NCBI GenBank assembly: GCA_964247055.1
Contig: OZ176053.1
Coordinates: 13,330,001-13,394,000, forward strand
DNA from: Paragordius varius
Taxonomy: Eukaryota > Nematomorpha
Length of the DNA: 64,000 nucleotides
Reading direction: 5' to 3'
In this document: positions 24,002-35,731 of the stretch, piece by piece
How positions within the stretch are numbered: position 1 is the stretch's first letter
Layout of the letters: each line of letters starts with the position of its first letter
Program-made: the position numbers and the translations under genes
Notes under the pieces: model-generated
Told to the model about the DNA's origin: nothing
What the model saw: the letters and a program-made list of their open reading frames with translations, nothing else
Databases searched by the model: none

Positions 24002-26725
24002 ATTATTTTTTATACATTCTCTTAGTAAGACTACATCAAAATATAGAGATAGTTTGACAAACTCTTTCATATCCGATTTTTACAACGATACTTTAAAAAT
24101 TAATGTATAAAACTAGTCGTATCAATGAATCGCATCAATACTCAAGTTAAACTTTGTCCTTAAAAATCGGATATTGGTCACCGGTGAACAAAATTATTTT
24201 TTATACATTCTCTTAGTAGGACTACATCAAAATATAGAGATAGTTTGACAAACTCTTTCATATCCGATTTTTACAACGATACTTTAAAAATTAATGTATA
24301 AAACTAGTCGCATCAATACTAAAGTTAAACTTTGTCCTTAAAAATCGGATATTGGTCACCGGTGAACAAAATAATTTTTGATACATTCTCTTAGTAAGAC
24401 TACATCAAAATATAGAGATAGTTTTGCAAACTCTTTCATATCCGATTTTTACAACGATACTTTAAAAATTAATGTGTTAAACTAGTCGCATCAATACTCA
24501 AGTTAAACTTTGTCCTTTAAAATCGGATATTGGTCACCGGTGAACAAAATTATTTTTTATACATTCTCTTAGTAGGACTACGTCAAAATATAGAGATAGT
24601 TTGGCAAACTTTTTCATAGATTTTTACAACGATACTTTAAAAATTAATGTATAAAACTAGTCGTATCAATAAATCGCATCAATACTCAAGTTAAACTTTG
24701 TCCTTAAAAATCGGATATTGGTCACCGGTGAACAAAATTATTTTTTATACATTCTCTCAGTAAGACTACATCAAAATATAGAGATAGTTTGACAAACTCT
24801 TTCATATCCGATTTTTACAACGATACTTTAAAAATAATGTGTTAAACTAGTCGCATCAATACTCAAGTTAAACTTTGTCCTTAAAAATCGGATATTGGTC
24901 ACCGGTGAACAAAATTATTTTTTATACATTCTCTTAGTAAGACTACATCAAAATATAGAGATAGTTTGACAAACACTTTCGTATCCGATTTTTACAACGA
25001 TACTTTAAAAATTAATGTATAAAACTAGTCGTATCAATGAATCGCATCAATACTCAAGTTAAACTTTGTCCTTAAAAATCGGATATTGGTCACCGGTGAA
25101 CAAAATTATTTTTTATACATTCTCTTAGTAGGACTACATCAAAATATAGAGATAGTTTGACAAACTCTTTCATATCCGATTTTTACAACGATACTTTAAA
25201 AATTAATGTATAAAACTAGTCGCATCAATACTAAAGTTAAACTTTGTCCTTAAAAATCGGATATTGGTCACCGGTGAACAAAATAATTTTTGATACATTC
25301 TCTTAGTAAGACTACATCAAAATATAGAGATAGTTTGACAAACTCTTTCATATCCGATTTTTACAACGATACTTTAAAAATTATGGTATTAAACCAGTCG
25401 CATCAATACTCAAGTTAAACTTTGTCCTTAAAAATCGGATATTGGTCACCGGTGAACAAAATAATTTTTTTACATTCTGTTAGTAAGACTACATCAAAAT
25501 ATAGAGATAGTTTGACAAACTCTTTCATATCCGATTTTTACAACGATACTTTAAAAATTAATGTATTAAACTAGTCGCATCAATACTCAAGTTAAACTTT
25601 GTCCTTAAAAATCGGATATTGGTCACCGGTGAACAAAATAATTTTTTATACATTCTCTTAGCAAGAATACATCAAATAATAGTTTGACAAACTCTTTCAT
25701 ATCCGATTTTTACAACGATACTTTATAAATTAATGTATAAAACTAGTCGTATCAATAAGTCGCATCAATACTCAAGTTAAACTTTGTCCTTAAAAATCGG
25801 ATATTGGTCACCAGTGAACAAAATAATTTTTTATACATTCTCTTAGTAAGACTACATCAAAATATAGAGATAGTTTGACAAACTCTTTCATATCCGATTT
25901 TTACAACGATACTTTAAAAATTATGGTATTAAACCAGTCGCATCAATACTCAAGTTAAACTTTGTCCTTAAAAATCGGATATTGGTCACCGGTGAACAAA
26001 ATTATTTTTTATACATTCTCTTAGTAAGACTACATCAAAATATAGAGATAGTTTGACAAACTCTTTCATATCCGATTTTCACAACGATACTTTAAAAATT
26101 AATGTATTAAACTAGTCGCATCAATACTCAAGTTAAACTTTGTCCTTAAAAATCGGATATTGGTCACCGGTGAACAAAATAATTTTTTATACATTCTCTT
26201 AGCAAGAATACATCAAATAATAGAGATAGTTTGACAAACTCTTTCATATCCGATTTTTACAACGATACTTTATAAATTAATGTATAAAACTAGTCGTATC
26301 AATAAGTCGCATCAATACTCAAGTTAAACTTTGTCCTTAAAAATCGGATATTGGTCACCAGTGAACAAATTAATTTTTTATACATTCTCTTAGTAAGACT
26401 ACATCAAAATATAGAGATAGTTTGACAAACTCTTTCATATCCGATTTTTACAACGATACTTTAAAAATTATGGTATTAAACCAGTCGCATCAATACTCAA
26501 GTTAAACTTTGTCCTTAAAAATCGGATATTGGTCACCGGTGAACAAAATTATTTTTTATACATTCTCTTAGTAAGACTACATCAAAATATAGAGATAGTT
26601 TGACAAACTCTTTCATATCCGATTTTCACAACGATACTTTAAAAATTAATGTATTAAACTAGTCGCATCAATACTCAAGTTAAACTTTGTCCTTAAAAAT
26701 CGAATATTTGTCACCGGTGAACAAA
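24002..26725 (+). repeat. Right-domain block O-P-Q-R-N-O-P-T-U-V-W-X-V-W-X
   Basis: Starts are 24002, 24193, 24371, 24549, 24737, 24914, 25105, 25283, 25461, 25638, 25823, 26001, 26179, 26370 and 26548. Marks: AATGAATCGC (O), ACTAAAG (P), TTTTTGATAC with TTTTGCAAAC (Q), TTATGGTATTAAACC (T, W), TTTTTTTACATTC (U), GCAAGAATACATC with AATAAGTCGC (V) and GATTTTCACAAC (X). The V at 25638 lost 6 bp (AATAATAGTTTG for AATAATAGAGATAGTTTG). Confidence 0.88.
24549..24736 (+). repeat. Type R monomer with damaged inverted-repeat arm (188 bp)
   Basis: CATATCCGATTTTT is reduced to CATAGATTTTT, a 3-bp net loss that destroys the left arm of the 14-bp inverted repeat. It also has ACGTCAAAATAT and the 13-bp duplication. 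Identical changes occur in the monomers starting at 39942, 51409 and 56294. Confidence 0.85.
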
Positions 26726-26781
26726 ATTTTTTTTATACATTCTCTTAGTAGGACTACATATAAATATAGAGATAGTTTGGC

Positions 26782-29700
26782 AAACTCTTTCATATCCGAT
26801 TTTTACAACGATACTTTAAAAATTAATGTATAAAACTAGTCGTTATAAATCGCATCAATACTCAAGTTAAACTTTGTCCTTAAAAATCGGATATTGGTCA
26901 CCGGTGAACAAAATTATTTTTTATACATTCTCTTAGTAAGACTACATCAAAATATAGAGATAGTTTGACAAACTCTTTCATATCCGATTTTTACAACGAT
27001 ACTTTAAAAATTAATGTATAAAACTAGTCGCATGATTACTCAAGTTAAACTTTGTCCTTAAAAATCGGATATTGGTCACCGGAGAACAAAATTATTTTTT
27101 ATACATTCTCTTAGTAGGACTACATCAAAATATAGAGATAGTTTGACAAACTCTTTCATATCCGATTTTTACAATTAAACCAGTCGCATCAATACTCAAG
27201 TTAAACTTTGTCCTTAAAAATCGGATATTGGTCACCGGTGAACAAAATTATTTTTTATACATTCTCTTAGTAAGACTACATCAAAATATAGAGATAGTTT
27301 GACAAACTCTTTCATATCCGATTTTTACAACGATACTTTAAAAATTAATGTATAAAACTAGTCGCATGTTTACTCAAGTTAAACTTTGTCCTTAAAAATC
27401 GGATATTGGTCACCGGTGAACAAAATTATTTTTTATACATTCTCTTAGTAGGACTACATCAAAATATAGAGATAGTTTGACAAACTCTTTCATATCCGAT
27501 TTTTACAACGATACTTTATATTTTAATGTATAAAACTAGTCGTATCAATAAATCGCATCAATACTCAAGTTAAACTTTGTCCTTAAAAATCGGATATTGG
27601 TCACCGGTGAACAAAATTATTTTTTATACATTCTCTTAGTAGGACTACATCAAAATATAGAGATAGTTTGGCAAACTCTTTCATACCCGATTTTTACAAC
27701 GATACTTTAAAAATTAATGTATAAAACTAGTCGTATCAATAAATCGCATCAACACTCAAGTTAAACTTTGTCCTTAAAAATCGAATATTGGTCACCGGTG
27801 AACAAAATGATTTTTTATACATTCTCTCAGTAAGACTACATCAAAATATAGAGATAGTTTGACAAACTCTTTCATATCCGATTTTTACAACGATACTTTA
27901 AAAATAATGTGTTAAACTAGTCGCATCAATACTCAAGTTAAACTTTGTCCTTAAAAATCGGATATTGGTCACCGGTGAACAAAATTATTTTTTATACATT
28001 CTCTTAGTAAGACTACATCAAAATATAGAGATAGTTTGACAAACTCTTTCATATCCGATTTTTACAACGATACTTTAAAAATTAATGTATAAAACTAGTC
28101 GTATCAATAAATCGCATCAATACTCAAGTTAAACTTTGTCCTTAAAAATCGGATATTGGTCACCGGTGAACAAAATTATTTTTTATACATTCTCTCAGTA
28201 AGACTACATCAAAATATAGAGATAGTTTGACAAACTCTTTCATATCCGATTTTTACAACGATACTTTAAAAATAATGTGTTAAACTAGTCGCATCAATAC
28301 TCAAGTTAAACTTTGTCCTTAAAAATCGGATATTGGTCACCGGTGAACAAAATTATTTTTTATACATTCTCTTAGTAAGACTACATCAAAATATAGAGAT
28401 AGTTTGACAAACACTTTCGTATCCGATTTTTACAACGATACTTTAAAAATTAATGTATAAAACTAGTCGTATCAATGAATCGCATCAATACTCAAGTTAA
28501 ACTTTGTCCTTAAAAATCGGATATTGGTCACCGGTGAACAAAATTATTTTTTATACATTCTCTTAGTAGGACTACATCAAAATATAGAGATAGTTTGACA
28601 AACTCTTTCATATCCGATTTTTACAACGATACTTTAAAAATTAATGTATAAAACTAGTCGCATCAATACTAAAGTTAAACTTTGTCCTTAAAAATCGGAT
28701 ATTGGTCACCGGTGAACAAAATAATTTTTGATACATTCTCTTAGTAAGACTACATCAAAATATAGAGATAGTTTGACAAACTCTTTCATATCCGATTTTT
28801 ACAACGATACTTTAAAAATTATGGTATTAAACCAGTCGCATCAATACTCAAGTTAAACTTTGTCCTTAAAAATCGGATATTGGTCACCGGTGAACAAAAT
28901 AATTTTTTTACATTCTGTTAGTAAGACTACATCAAAATATAGAGATAGTTTGACAAACTCTTTCATATCCGATTTTTACAACGATACTTTAAAAATTAAT
29001 GTATTAAACTAGTCGCATCAATACTCAAGTTAAACTTTGTCCTTAAAAATCGGATATTGGTCACCGGTGAACAAAATAATTTTTTATACATTCTCTTAGC
29101 AAGAATACATCAAATAATAGTTTGACAAACTCTTTCATATCCGATTTTTACAACGATACTTTATAAATTAATGTATAAAACTAGTCGTATCAATAAGTCG
29201 CATCAATACTCAAGTTAAACTTTGTCCTTAAAAATCGGATATTGGTCACCAGTGAACAAAATAATTTTTTATACATTCTCTTAGTAAGACTACATCAAAA
29301 TATAGAGATAGTTTGACAAACTCTTTCATATCCGATTTTTACAACGATACTTTAAAAATTATGGTATTAAACCAGTCGCATCAATACTCAAGTTAAACTT
29401 TGTCCTTAAAAATCGGATATTGGTCACCGGTGAACAAAATTATTTTTTATACATTCTCTTAGTAAGACTACATCAAAATATAGAGATAGTTTGACAAACT
29501 CTTTCATATCCGATTTTCACAACGATACTTTAAAAATTAATGTATTAAACTAGTCGCATCAATACTCAAGTTAAACTTTGTCCTTAAAAATCGGATATTG
29601 GTCACCGGTGAACAAAATAATTTTTTATACATTCTCTTAGCAAGAATACATCAAATAATAGAGATAGTTTGACAAACTCTTTCATATCCGATTTTTACAA

Positions 29701-30219
29701 CGATACTTTATAAATTAATGTATAAAACTAGTCGTATCAATAAGTCGCATCAATACTCAAGTTAAACTTTGTCCTTAAAAATCGGATATTGGTCACCAGT
29801 GAACAAATTAATTTTTTATACATTCTCTTAGTAAGACTACATCAAAATATAGAGATAGTTTGACAAACTCTTTCATATCCGATTTTTACAACGATACTTT
29901 AAAAATTATGGTATTAAACCAGTCGCATCAATACTCAAGTTAAACTTTGTCCTTAAAAATCGGATATTGGTCACCGGTGAACAAAATTATTTTTTATACA
30001 TTCTCTTAGTAAGACTACATCAAAATATAGAGATAGTTTGACAAACTCTTTCATATCCGATTTTCACAACGATACTTTAAAAATTAATGTATTAAACTAG
30101 TCGCATCAATACTCAAGTTAAACTTTGTCCTTAAAAATCGAATATTTGTCACCGGTGAACAAAATTTTTTTTATACATTCTCTTAGTAGGACTACATATA
30201 AATATAGAGATAGTTTGGC
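26782..30219 (+). repeat. Large tandem duplication, second copy (3,438 bp)
   Basis: This is the 544-bp-shorter partner of the preceding block. The monomer at 26726-26912 is a hybrid: Y-type head (eight-T run, ACATATAAATATAG) and J-type tail (TCGTTATAAATC), which marks the crossover. The contents run H-K-H'-L-M-N-O-N-O-P-T-U-V-W-X-V-W-X. Confidence 0.85.
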
Positions 30220-31542
30220 AAACTCTTTCATATCCGATTTTTACAACAATACTTTAAAAATTAATGTATAAAACTAGTCGCATGATTACTCAAGTTAAAC
30301 TTTGTCCTTAAAAATCGGATATTGGTCACCGGTGAACAAAATAATTTTTTATACATTCTCTTAGTAAGACTACATCAAAATATAGAGATAGTTTTGCAAA
30401 CTCTTTCATATCCGATTTTTACAACGATACTTTAAAAATTAATGTATAAAACTAGTCGCATCAATACTCAAGTTAAACTTTGTCCTTAAAAATCGGATAT
30501 TGGTCACAGAGATAGTTTGACAAACGCTTTCATATCCGATTTTTACAACGATACTTTAAAAATTATGGTATTAAACCAGTCGCATCAATACTCAAGTTAA
30601 ACTTTGTCCTTAAAAATCGGATATTGGTCACCGGTGAACAAAATTTTTTTTATACATTCTCTTAGTAGGACTACATATAAATATAGAGATAGTTTGGCAA
30701 ACTCTTTCATATCCGATTTTTACAACAATACTTTAAAAATTAATGTATAAAACTAGTCGCATGATTACTCAAGTTAAACTTTGTCCTTAAAAATCGGATA
30801 TTGGTCACCGGTGAACAAAATAATTTTTTATACATTCTCTTAGTAAGACTACATCAAAATATAGAGATAGTTTTGCAAACTCTTTCATATCCGATTTTTA
30901 CAACGATACTTTAAAAATTAATGTATAAAACTAGTCGCATCAATACTCAAGTTAAACTTTGTCCTTAAAAATCGGATATTGGTCACCGGTTAACAAAATT
31001 TTTTTATACATTCTCTTAGTAGGACTACATATAAATATAGAGATAGTTTGGCAAACTCTTTCATATCCGATTTTTACAACGATACTTTATAAATTAATGT
31101 ATAAAACTAGTCGCATCAATACTCAAGTTAAACTTTGTCCTTAAAAATCGGATATTGGTCACCGGTGAACAAAATAATTTTTTATACATTCTCTTAGCAA
31201 GAATACATCAAATAATAGAGATAGTTTGACAAACTCTTTCATATCCGATTTTTACAACGATACTTTATAAATTAATGTATAAAACTAGTCGTATCAATAA
31301 GTCGCATCAATACTCAAGTTAAACTTTGTCCTTAAAAATCGGATATTGGTCACCAGTGAACAAATTAATTTTTTATACATTCTCTTAGTAAGACTACATC
31401 AAAATATAGAGATAGTTTGACAAACTCTTTCATATCCGATTTTTACAACGATACTTTAAAAATTATGGTATTAAACCAGTCGCATCAATACTCAAGTTAA
31501 ACTTTGTCCTTAAAAATCGGATATTGGTCACCGGTGAACAAA
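29439..31542 (+). repeat. 2,104-bp tandem unit, copy 1
   Basis: Order is X-V-W-X-Y-Z(deleted junction)-T-Y-Z-Y-V-W. Three marks recur exactly 2,104 bp later: GTGAACAAATTAA, the fused TCACAGAGATAG junction and the GGTTAACAAAA boundary. The true left edge may lie slightly upstream. Confidence 0.85.
30507..30508. other. 54-bp deletion junction spanning a monomer boundary
   Basis: The sequence runs TTGGTCAC directly into AGAGATAGTTTG. Relative to the reference monomer, positions 168-178 of one copy and 1-43 of the next are missing, 54 bp, so this pair measures 302 bp. Half the palindrome TCACCGGTGA is removed. The same junction occurs at 32611, 35998 and 42468, spaced 2,104, 3,387 and 6,470 bp, and marks a block inherited by descent. 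Confidence 0.88.
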
Positions 31543-33646
31543 ATTATTTTTTATACATTCTCTTAGTAAGACTACATCAAAATATAGAGATAGTTTGACA
31601 AACTCTTTCATATCCGATTTTCACAACGATACTTTAAAAATTAATGTATTAAACTAGTCGCATCAATACTCAAGTTAAACTTTGTCCTTAAAAATCGGAT
31701 ATTGGTCACCGGTGAACAAAATAATTTTTTATACATTCTCTTAGCAAGAATACATCAAATAATAGAGATAGTTTGACAAACTCTTTCATATCCGATTTTT
31801 ACAACGATACTTTATAAATTAATGTATAAAACTAGTCGTATCAATAAGTCGCATCAATACTCAAGTTAAACTTTGTCCTTAAAAATCGGATATTGGTCAC
31901 CAGTGAACAAATTAATTTTTTATACATTCTCTTAGTAAGACTACATCAAAATATAGAGATAGTTTGACAAACTCTTTCATATCCGATTTTTACAACGATA
32001 CTTTAAAAATTATGGTATTAAACCAGTCGCATCAATACTCAAGTTAAACTTTGTCCTTAAAAATCGGATATTGGTCACCGGTGAACAAAATTATTTTTTA
32101 TACATTCTCTTAGTAAGACTACATCAAAATATAGAGATAGTTTGACAAACTCTTTCATATCCGATTTTCACAACGATACTTTAAAAATTAATGTATTAAA
32201 CTAGTCGCATCAATACTCAAGTTAAACTTTGTCCTTAAAAATCGAATATTTGTCACCGGTGAACAAAATTTTTTTTATACATTCTCTTAGTAGGACTACA
32301 TATAAATATAGAGATAGTTTGGCAAACTCTTTCATATCCGATTTTTACAACAATACTTTAAAAATTAATGTATAAAACTAGTCGCATGATTACTCAAGTT
32401 AAACTTTGTCCTTAAAAATCGGATATTGGTCACCGGTGAACAAAATAATTTTTTATACATTCTCTTAGTAAGACTACATCAAAATATAGAGATAGTTTTG
32501 CAAACTCTTTCATATCCGATTTTTACAACGATACTTTAAAAATTAATGTATAAAACTAGTCGCATCAATACTCAAGTTAAACTTTGTCCTTAAAAATCGG
32601 ATATTGGTCACAGAGATAGTTTGACAAACGCTTTCATATCCGATTTTTACAACGATACTTTAAAAATTATGGTATTAAACCAGTCGCATCAATACTCAAG
32701 TTAAACTTTGTCCTTAAAAATCGGATATTGGTCACCGGTGAACAAAATTTTTTTTATACATTCTCTTAGTAGGACTACATATAAATATAGAGATAGTTTG
32801 GCAAACTCTTTCATATCCGATTTTTACAACAATACTTTAAAAATTAATGTATAAAACTAGTCGCATGATTACTCAAGTTAAACTTTGTCCTTAAAAATCG
32901 GATATTGGTCACCGGTGAACAAAATAATTTTTTATACATTCTCTTAGTAAGACTACATCAAAATATAGAGATAGTTTTGCAAACTCTTTCATATCCGATT
33001 TTTACAACGATACTTTAAAAATTAATGTATAAAACTAGTCGCATCAATACTCAAGTTAAACTTTGTCCTTAAAAATCGGATATTGGTCACCGGTTAACAA
33101 AATTTTTTTATACATTCTCTTAGTAGGACTACATATAAATATAGAGATAGTTTGGCAAACTCTTTCATATCCGATTTTTACAACGATACTTTATAAATTA
33201 ATGTATAAAACTAGTCGCATCAATACTCAAGTTAAACTTTGTCCTTAAAAATCGGATATTGGTCACCGGTGAACAAAATAATTTTTTATACATTCTCTTA
33301 GCAAGAATACATCAAATAATAGAGATAGTTTGACAAACTCTTTCATATCCGATTTTTACAACGATACTTTATAAATTAATGTATAAAACTAGTCGTATCA
33401 ATAAGTCGCATCAATACTCAAGTTAAACTTTGTCCTTGAAAATCGGATATTGGTCACCAGTGAACAAAATAATTTTTTATACATTCTCTTAGTAAGACTA
33501 CATCAAAATATAGAGATAGTTTGACAAACTCTTTCATATCCGATTTTTACAACGATACTTTAAAAATTATGGTATTAAACCAGTCGCATCAATACTCAAG
33601 TTAAACTTTGTCCTTAAAAATCGGATATTGGTCACCGGTGAACAAA
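31543..33646 (+). repeat. 2,104-bp tandem unit, copy 2
   Basis: This partner of the preceding unit reads CTTGAAAATCGG near 33,435 and ACCAGTGAACAAAATAA where the first has ACCAGTGAACAAATTAA. Those differences recur at about 36,822, in the copy 3,387 bp on. Confidence 0.84.
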
Positions 33647-35731
33647 ATTTTTTTTATACATTCTCTTAGTAGGACTACATATAAATATAGAGATAGTTTG
33701 GCAAACTCTTTCATATCCGATTTTTACAACAATACTTTAAAAATTAATGTATAAAACTAGTCTAATCAATACTATAGTTAAACTTTGTCCTTAAAAATCG
33801 GATATTGGTCACCGGTGAACAAAATAATTTTTGATACATTCTCTTAGTAAGACTACATCAAAATATAGAGATAGTTTTGCAAACTCTTTCATATCCGATT
33901 TTTACAACGATACTTTAAAAATTAATGTATAAAACTAGTCGCATCAATACTCAAGTTAAACTTTGTCCTTAAAAATCGGATATTGGTCACCGGTGAACAA
34001 AATTTTTTTTATACATTCTCTTAGTAGGACTACATATAAATATAGAGATAGTTTGGCAAACTCTTTCATATCCGATTTTTACAACGATACTTTATAAATT
34101 AATGTATAAAACTAGTCGTATCAATAAGTCGCATCAATACTCAAGTTAAACTTTGTCCTTAAAAATCGGATATTGGTCACCGGTGAACAAAATAATTTTT
34201 TATATATTCTCTTAGTAAGACTACATCAAAATATAGAGATAGTTAGACAAACTCTTTCATATCCGATTTTTACAACGATACTTTAAAAATTATGGTATTA
34301 AACCAGTCGCATCAATACTCAAGTTAAACTTTGTCCTTAAAAATCGGATATTGGTCACCGGTGAACAAAATTTTTTTTATACATTCTCTTAGTAGGACTA
34401 CATATAAATATAGAGATAGTTTGGCAAACTCTTTCATATCCGATTTTTACAACAATACTATAAAAATTAATGTATAAAACTAGTCGCATGATTACTCAAG
34501 TTAAACTTTGTCCTTAAAAATCGGATATTGGTCACCGGTGAACAAAATTATTTTTTATACATTCTCTTAGTAGGACTACATCAAAATATAGAGATAGTTT
34601 GACAAACTCTTTTATATCCGATTTTTACAACGATACTTTATAAATTAATGTATAAAACTAGTCGTATCAATAAATCGCATCAATACTCAAGTTAAACTTT
34701 GTCCTTAAAAATCGGATATTGGTCACCGGTGAACAAAATTATTTTTTATACATTCTCTTAGTAGGACTACATCAAAATATAGAGATAGTTTGGCAAACTC
34801 TTTCATATCCGATTTTTACAACGATACTTTAAAAATTAATGTATAAAACTAGTCGTATCAATAAATCGCATCAACACTCAAGTTAAACTTTGTCCTTAAA
34901 AATCGGATATTGGTCACCGGTGAACAAAATGATTTTTTATACATTCTCTTAGTAGGACTACATCAAAATATAGAGATAGTTTGGCAAACTCTTTCATATC
35001 TGATTTTTACAACGATACTTTAAAAATTAATGTGTTAAACTAGTCGCATCAATACTCAAGTTAAACTTTGTCCTTAAAAATCGGATATTGGTCACCGGTG
35101 AACAAAATTATTTTTTATACATTCTCTTAGTAAGACTACATCAAAATATAGAGATAGTTTGACAAACTCTTTCATATCCGATTTTTACAACGATACTTTA
35201 AAAATTAATGTATAAAACTAGTCGTATCAATGAATCGCATCAATACTCAAGTTAAACTTTGTCCTTAAAAATCGGATATTGGTCACCGGTGAACAAAATT
35301 ATTTTTTATACATTCTCTTAGTAGGACTACATCAAAATATAGAGATAGTTTGACAAACTCTTTCATATCCGATTTTTACAACGATACTTTAAAAATTAAT
35401 GTATAAAACTAGTCGCATCAATACTAAAGTTAAACTTTGTCCTTAAAAATCGGATATTGGTCACCGGTGAACAAAATAATTTTTGATACATTCTCTTAGT
35501 AAGACTACATCAAAATATAGAGATAGTTTTGCAAACTCTTTCATATCCGATTTTTACAACGATACTTTAAAAATTAATGTGTTAAACTAGTCGCATCAAT
35601 ACTCAAGTTAAACTTTGTCCTTAAAAATCGGATATTGGTCACCGGTGAACAAAATAATTTTTGATACATTCTCTTAGTAAGACTACATCAAAATATAGAG
35701 ATAGTTTTGCAAACTCTTTCATATCCGATTT
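32345..35731 (+). repeat. 3,387-bp duplication, first copy
   Basis: Marks CTAATCAATACTATAG (33761), TATATATTCTC with GTTAGAC (34201) and AACAATACTATAAAA (34451) recur downstream at +3,387 or +4,110. Edges are approximate. The right part (34,738-35,640) holds M-like, CTGATTTTT-bearing, O, P and Q monomers. Confidence 0.83.

Larger units (their letters stand above)
22800..26781 (+). repeat. Large tandem duplication, first copy (3,982 bp)
   Basis: The edges are approximate to about 80 bp. Marks ACCGGAGAAC (23101) and ATACCCGATT (23701) recur at +3,982, and TACATTCTGT (25471) and GTGAACAAATTAA (26361) recur at +3,438. The second copy therefore lost 544 bp, three monomers from about 24.1-24.7 kb. 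The copy joins to the second inside the monomer at 26,726. Confidence 0.85.

Noticed and set aside
30959-31144. 61-codon open frame starting with TTG
   Set aside because: It opens only because a seven-T run replaces the usual longer run or TTATTTTTT, changing the frame across the monomer boundary. It covers one satellite monomer, begins and ends in the same CTTTGTCCTTAA motif, has no ATG start, and reads as a translated repeat. Not a gene.
33063-33248. Second copy of the same 61-codon frame
   Set aside because: It lies exactly 2,104 bp after the first and is identical because the DNA block was duplicated. Identity comes from recent copying, not protein conservation.
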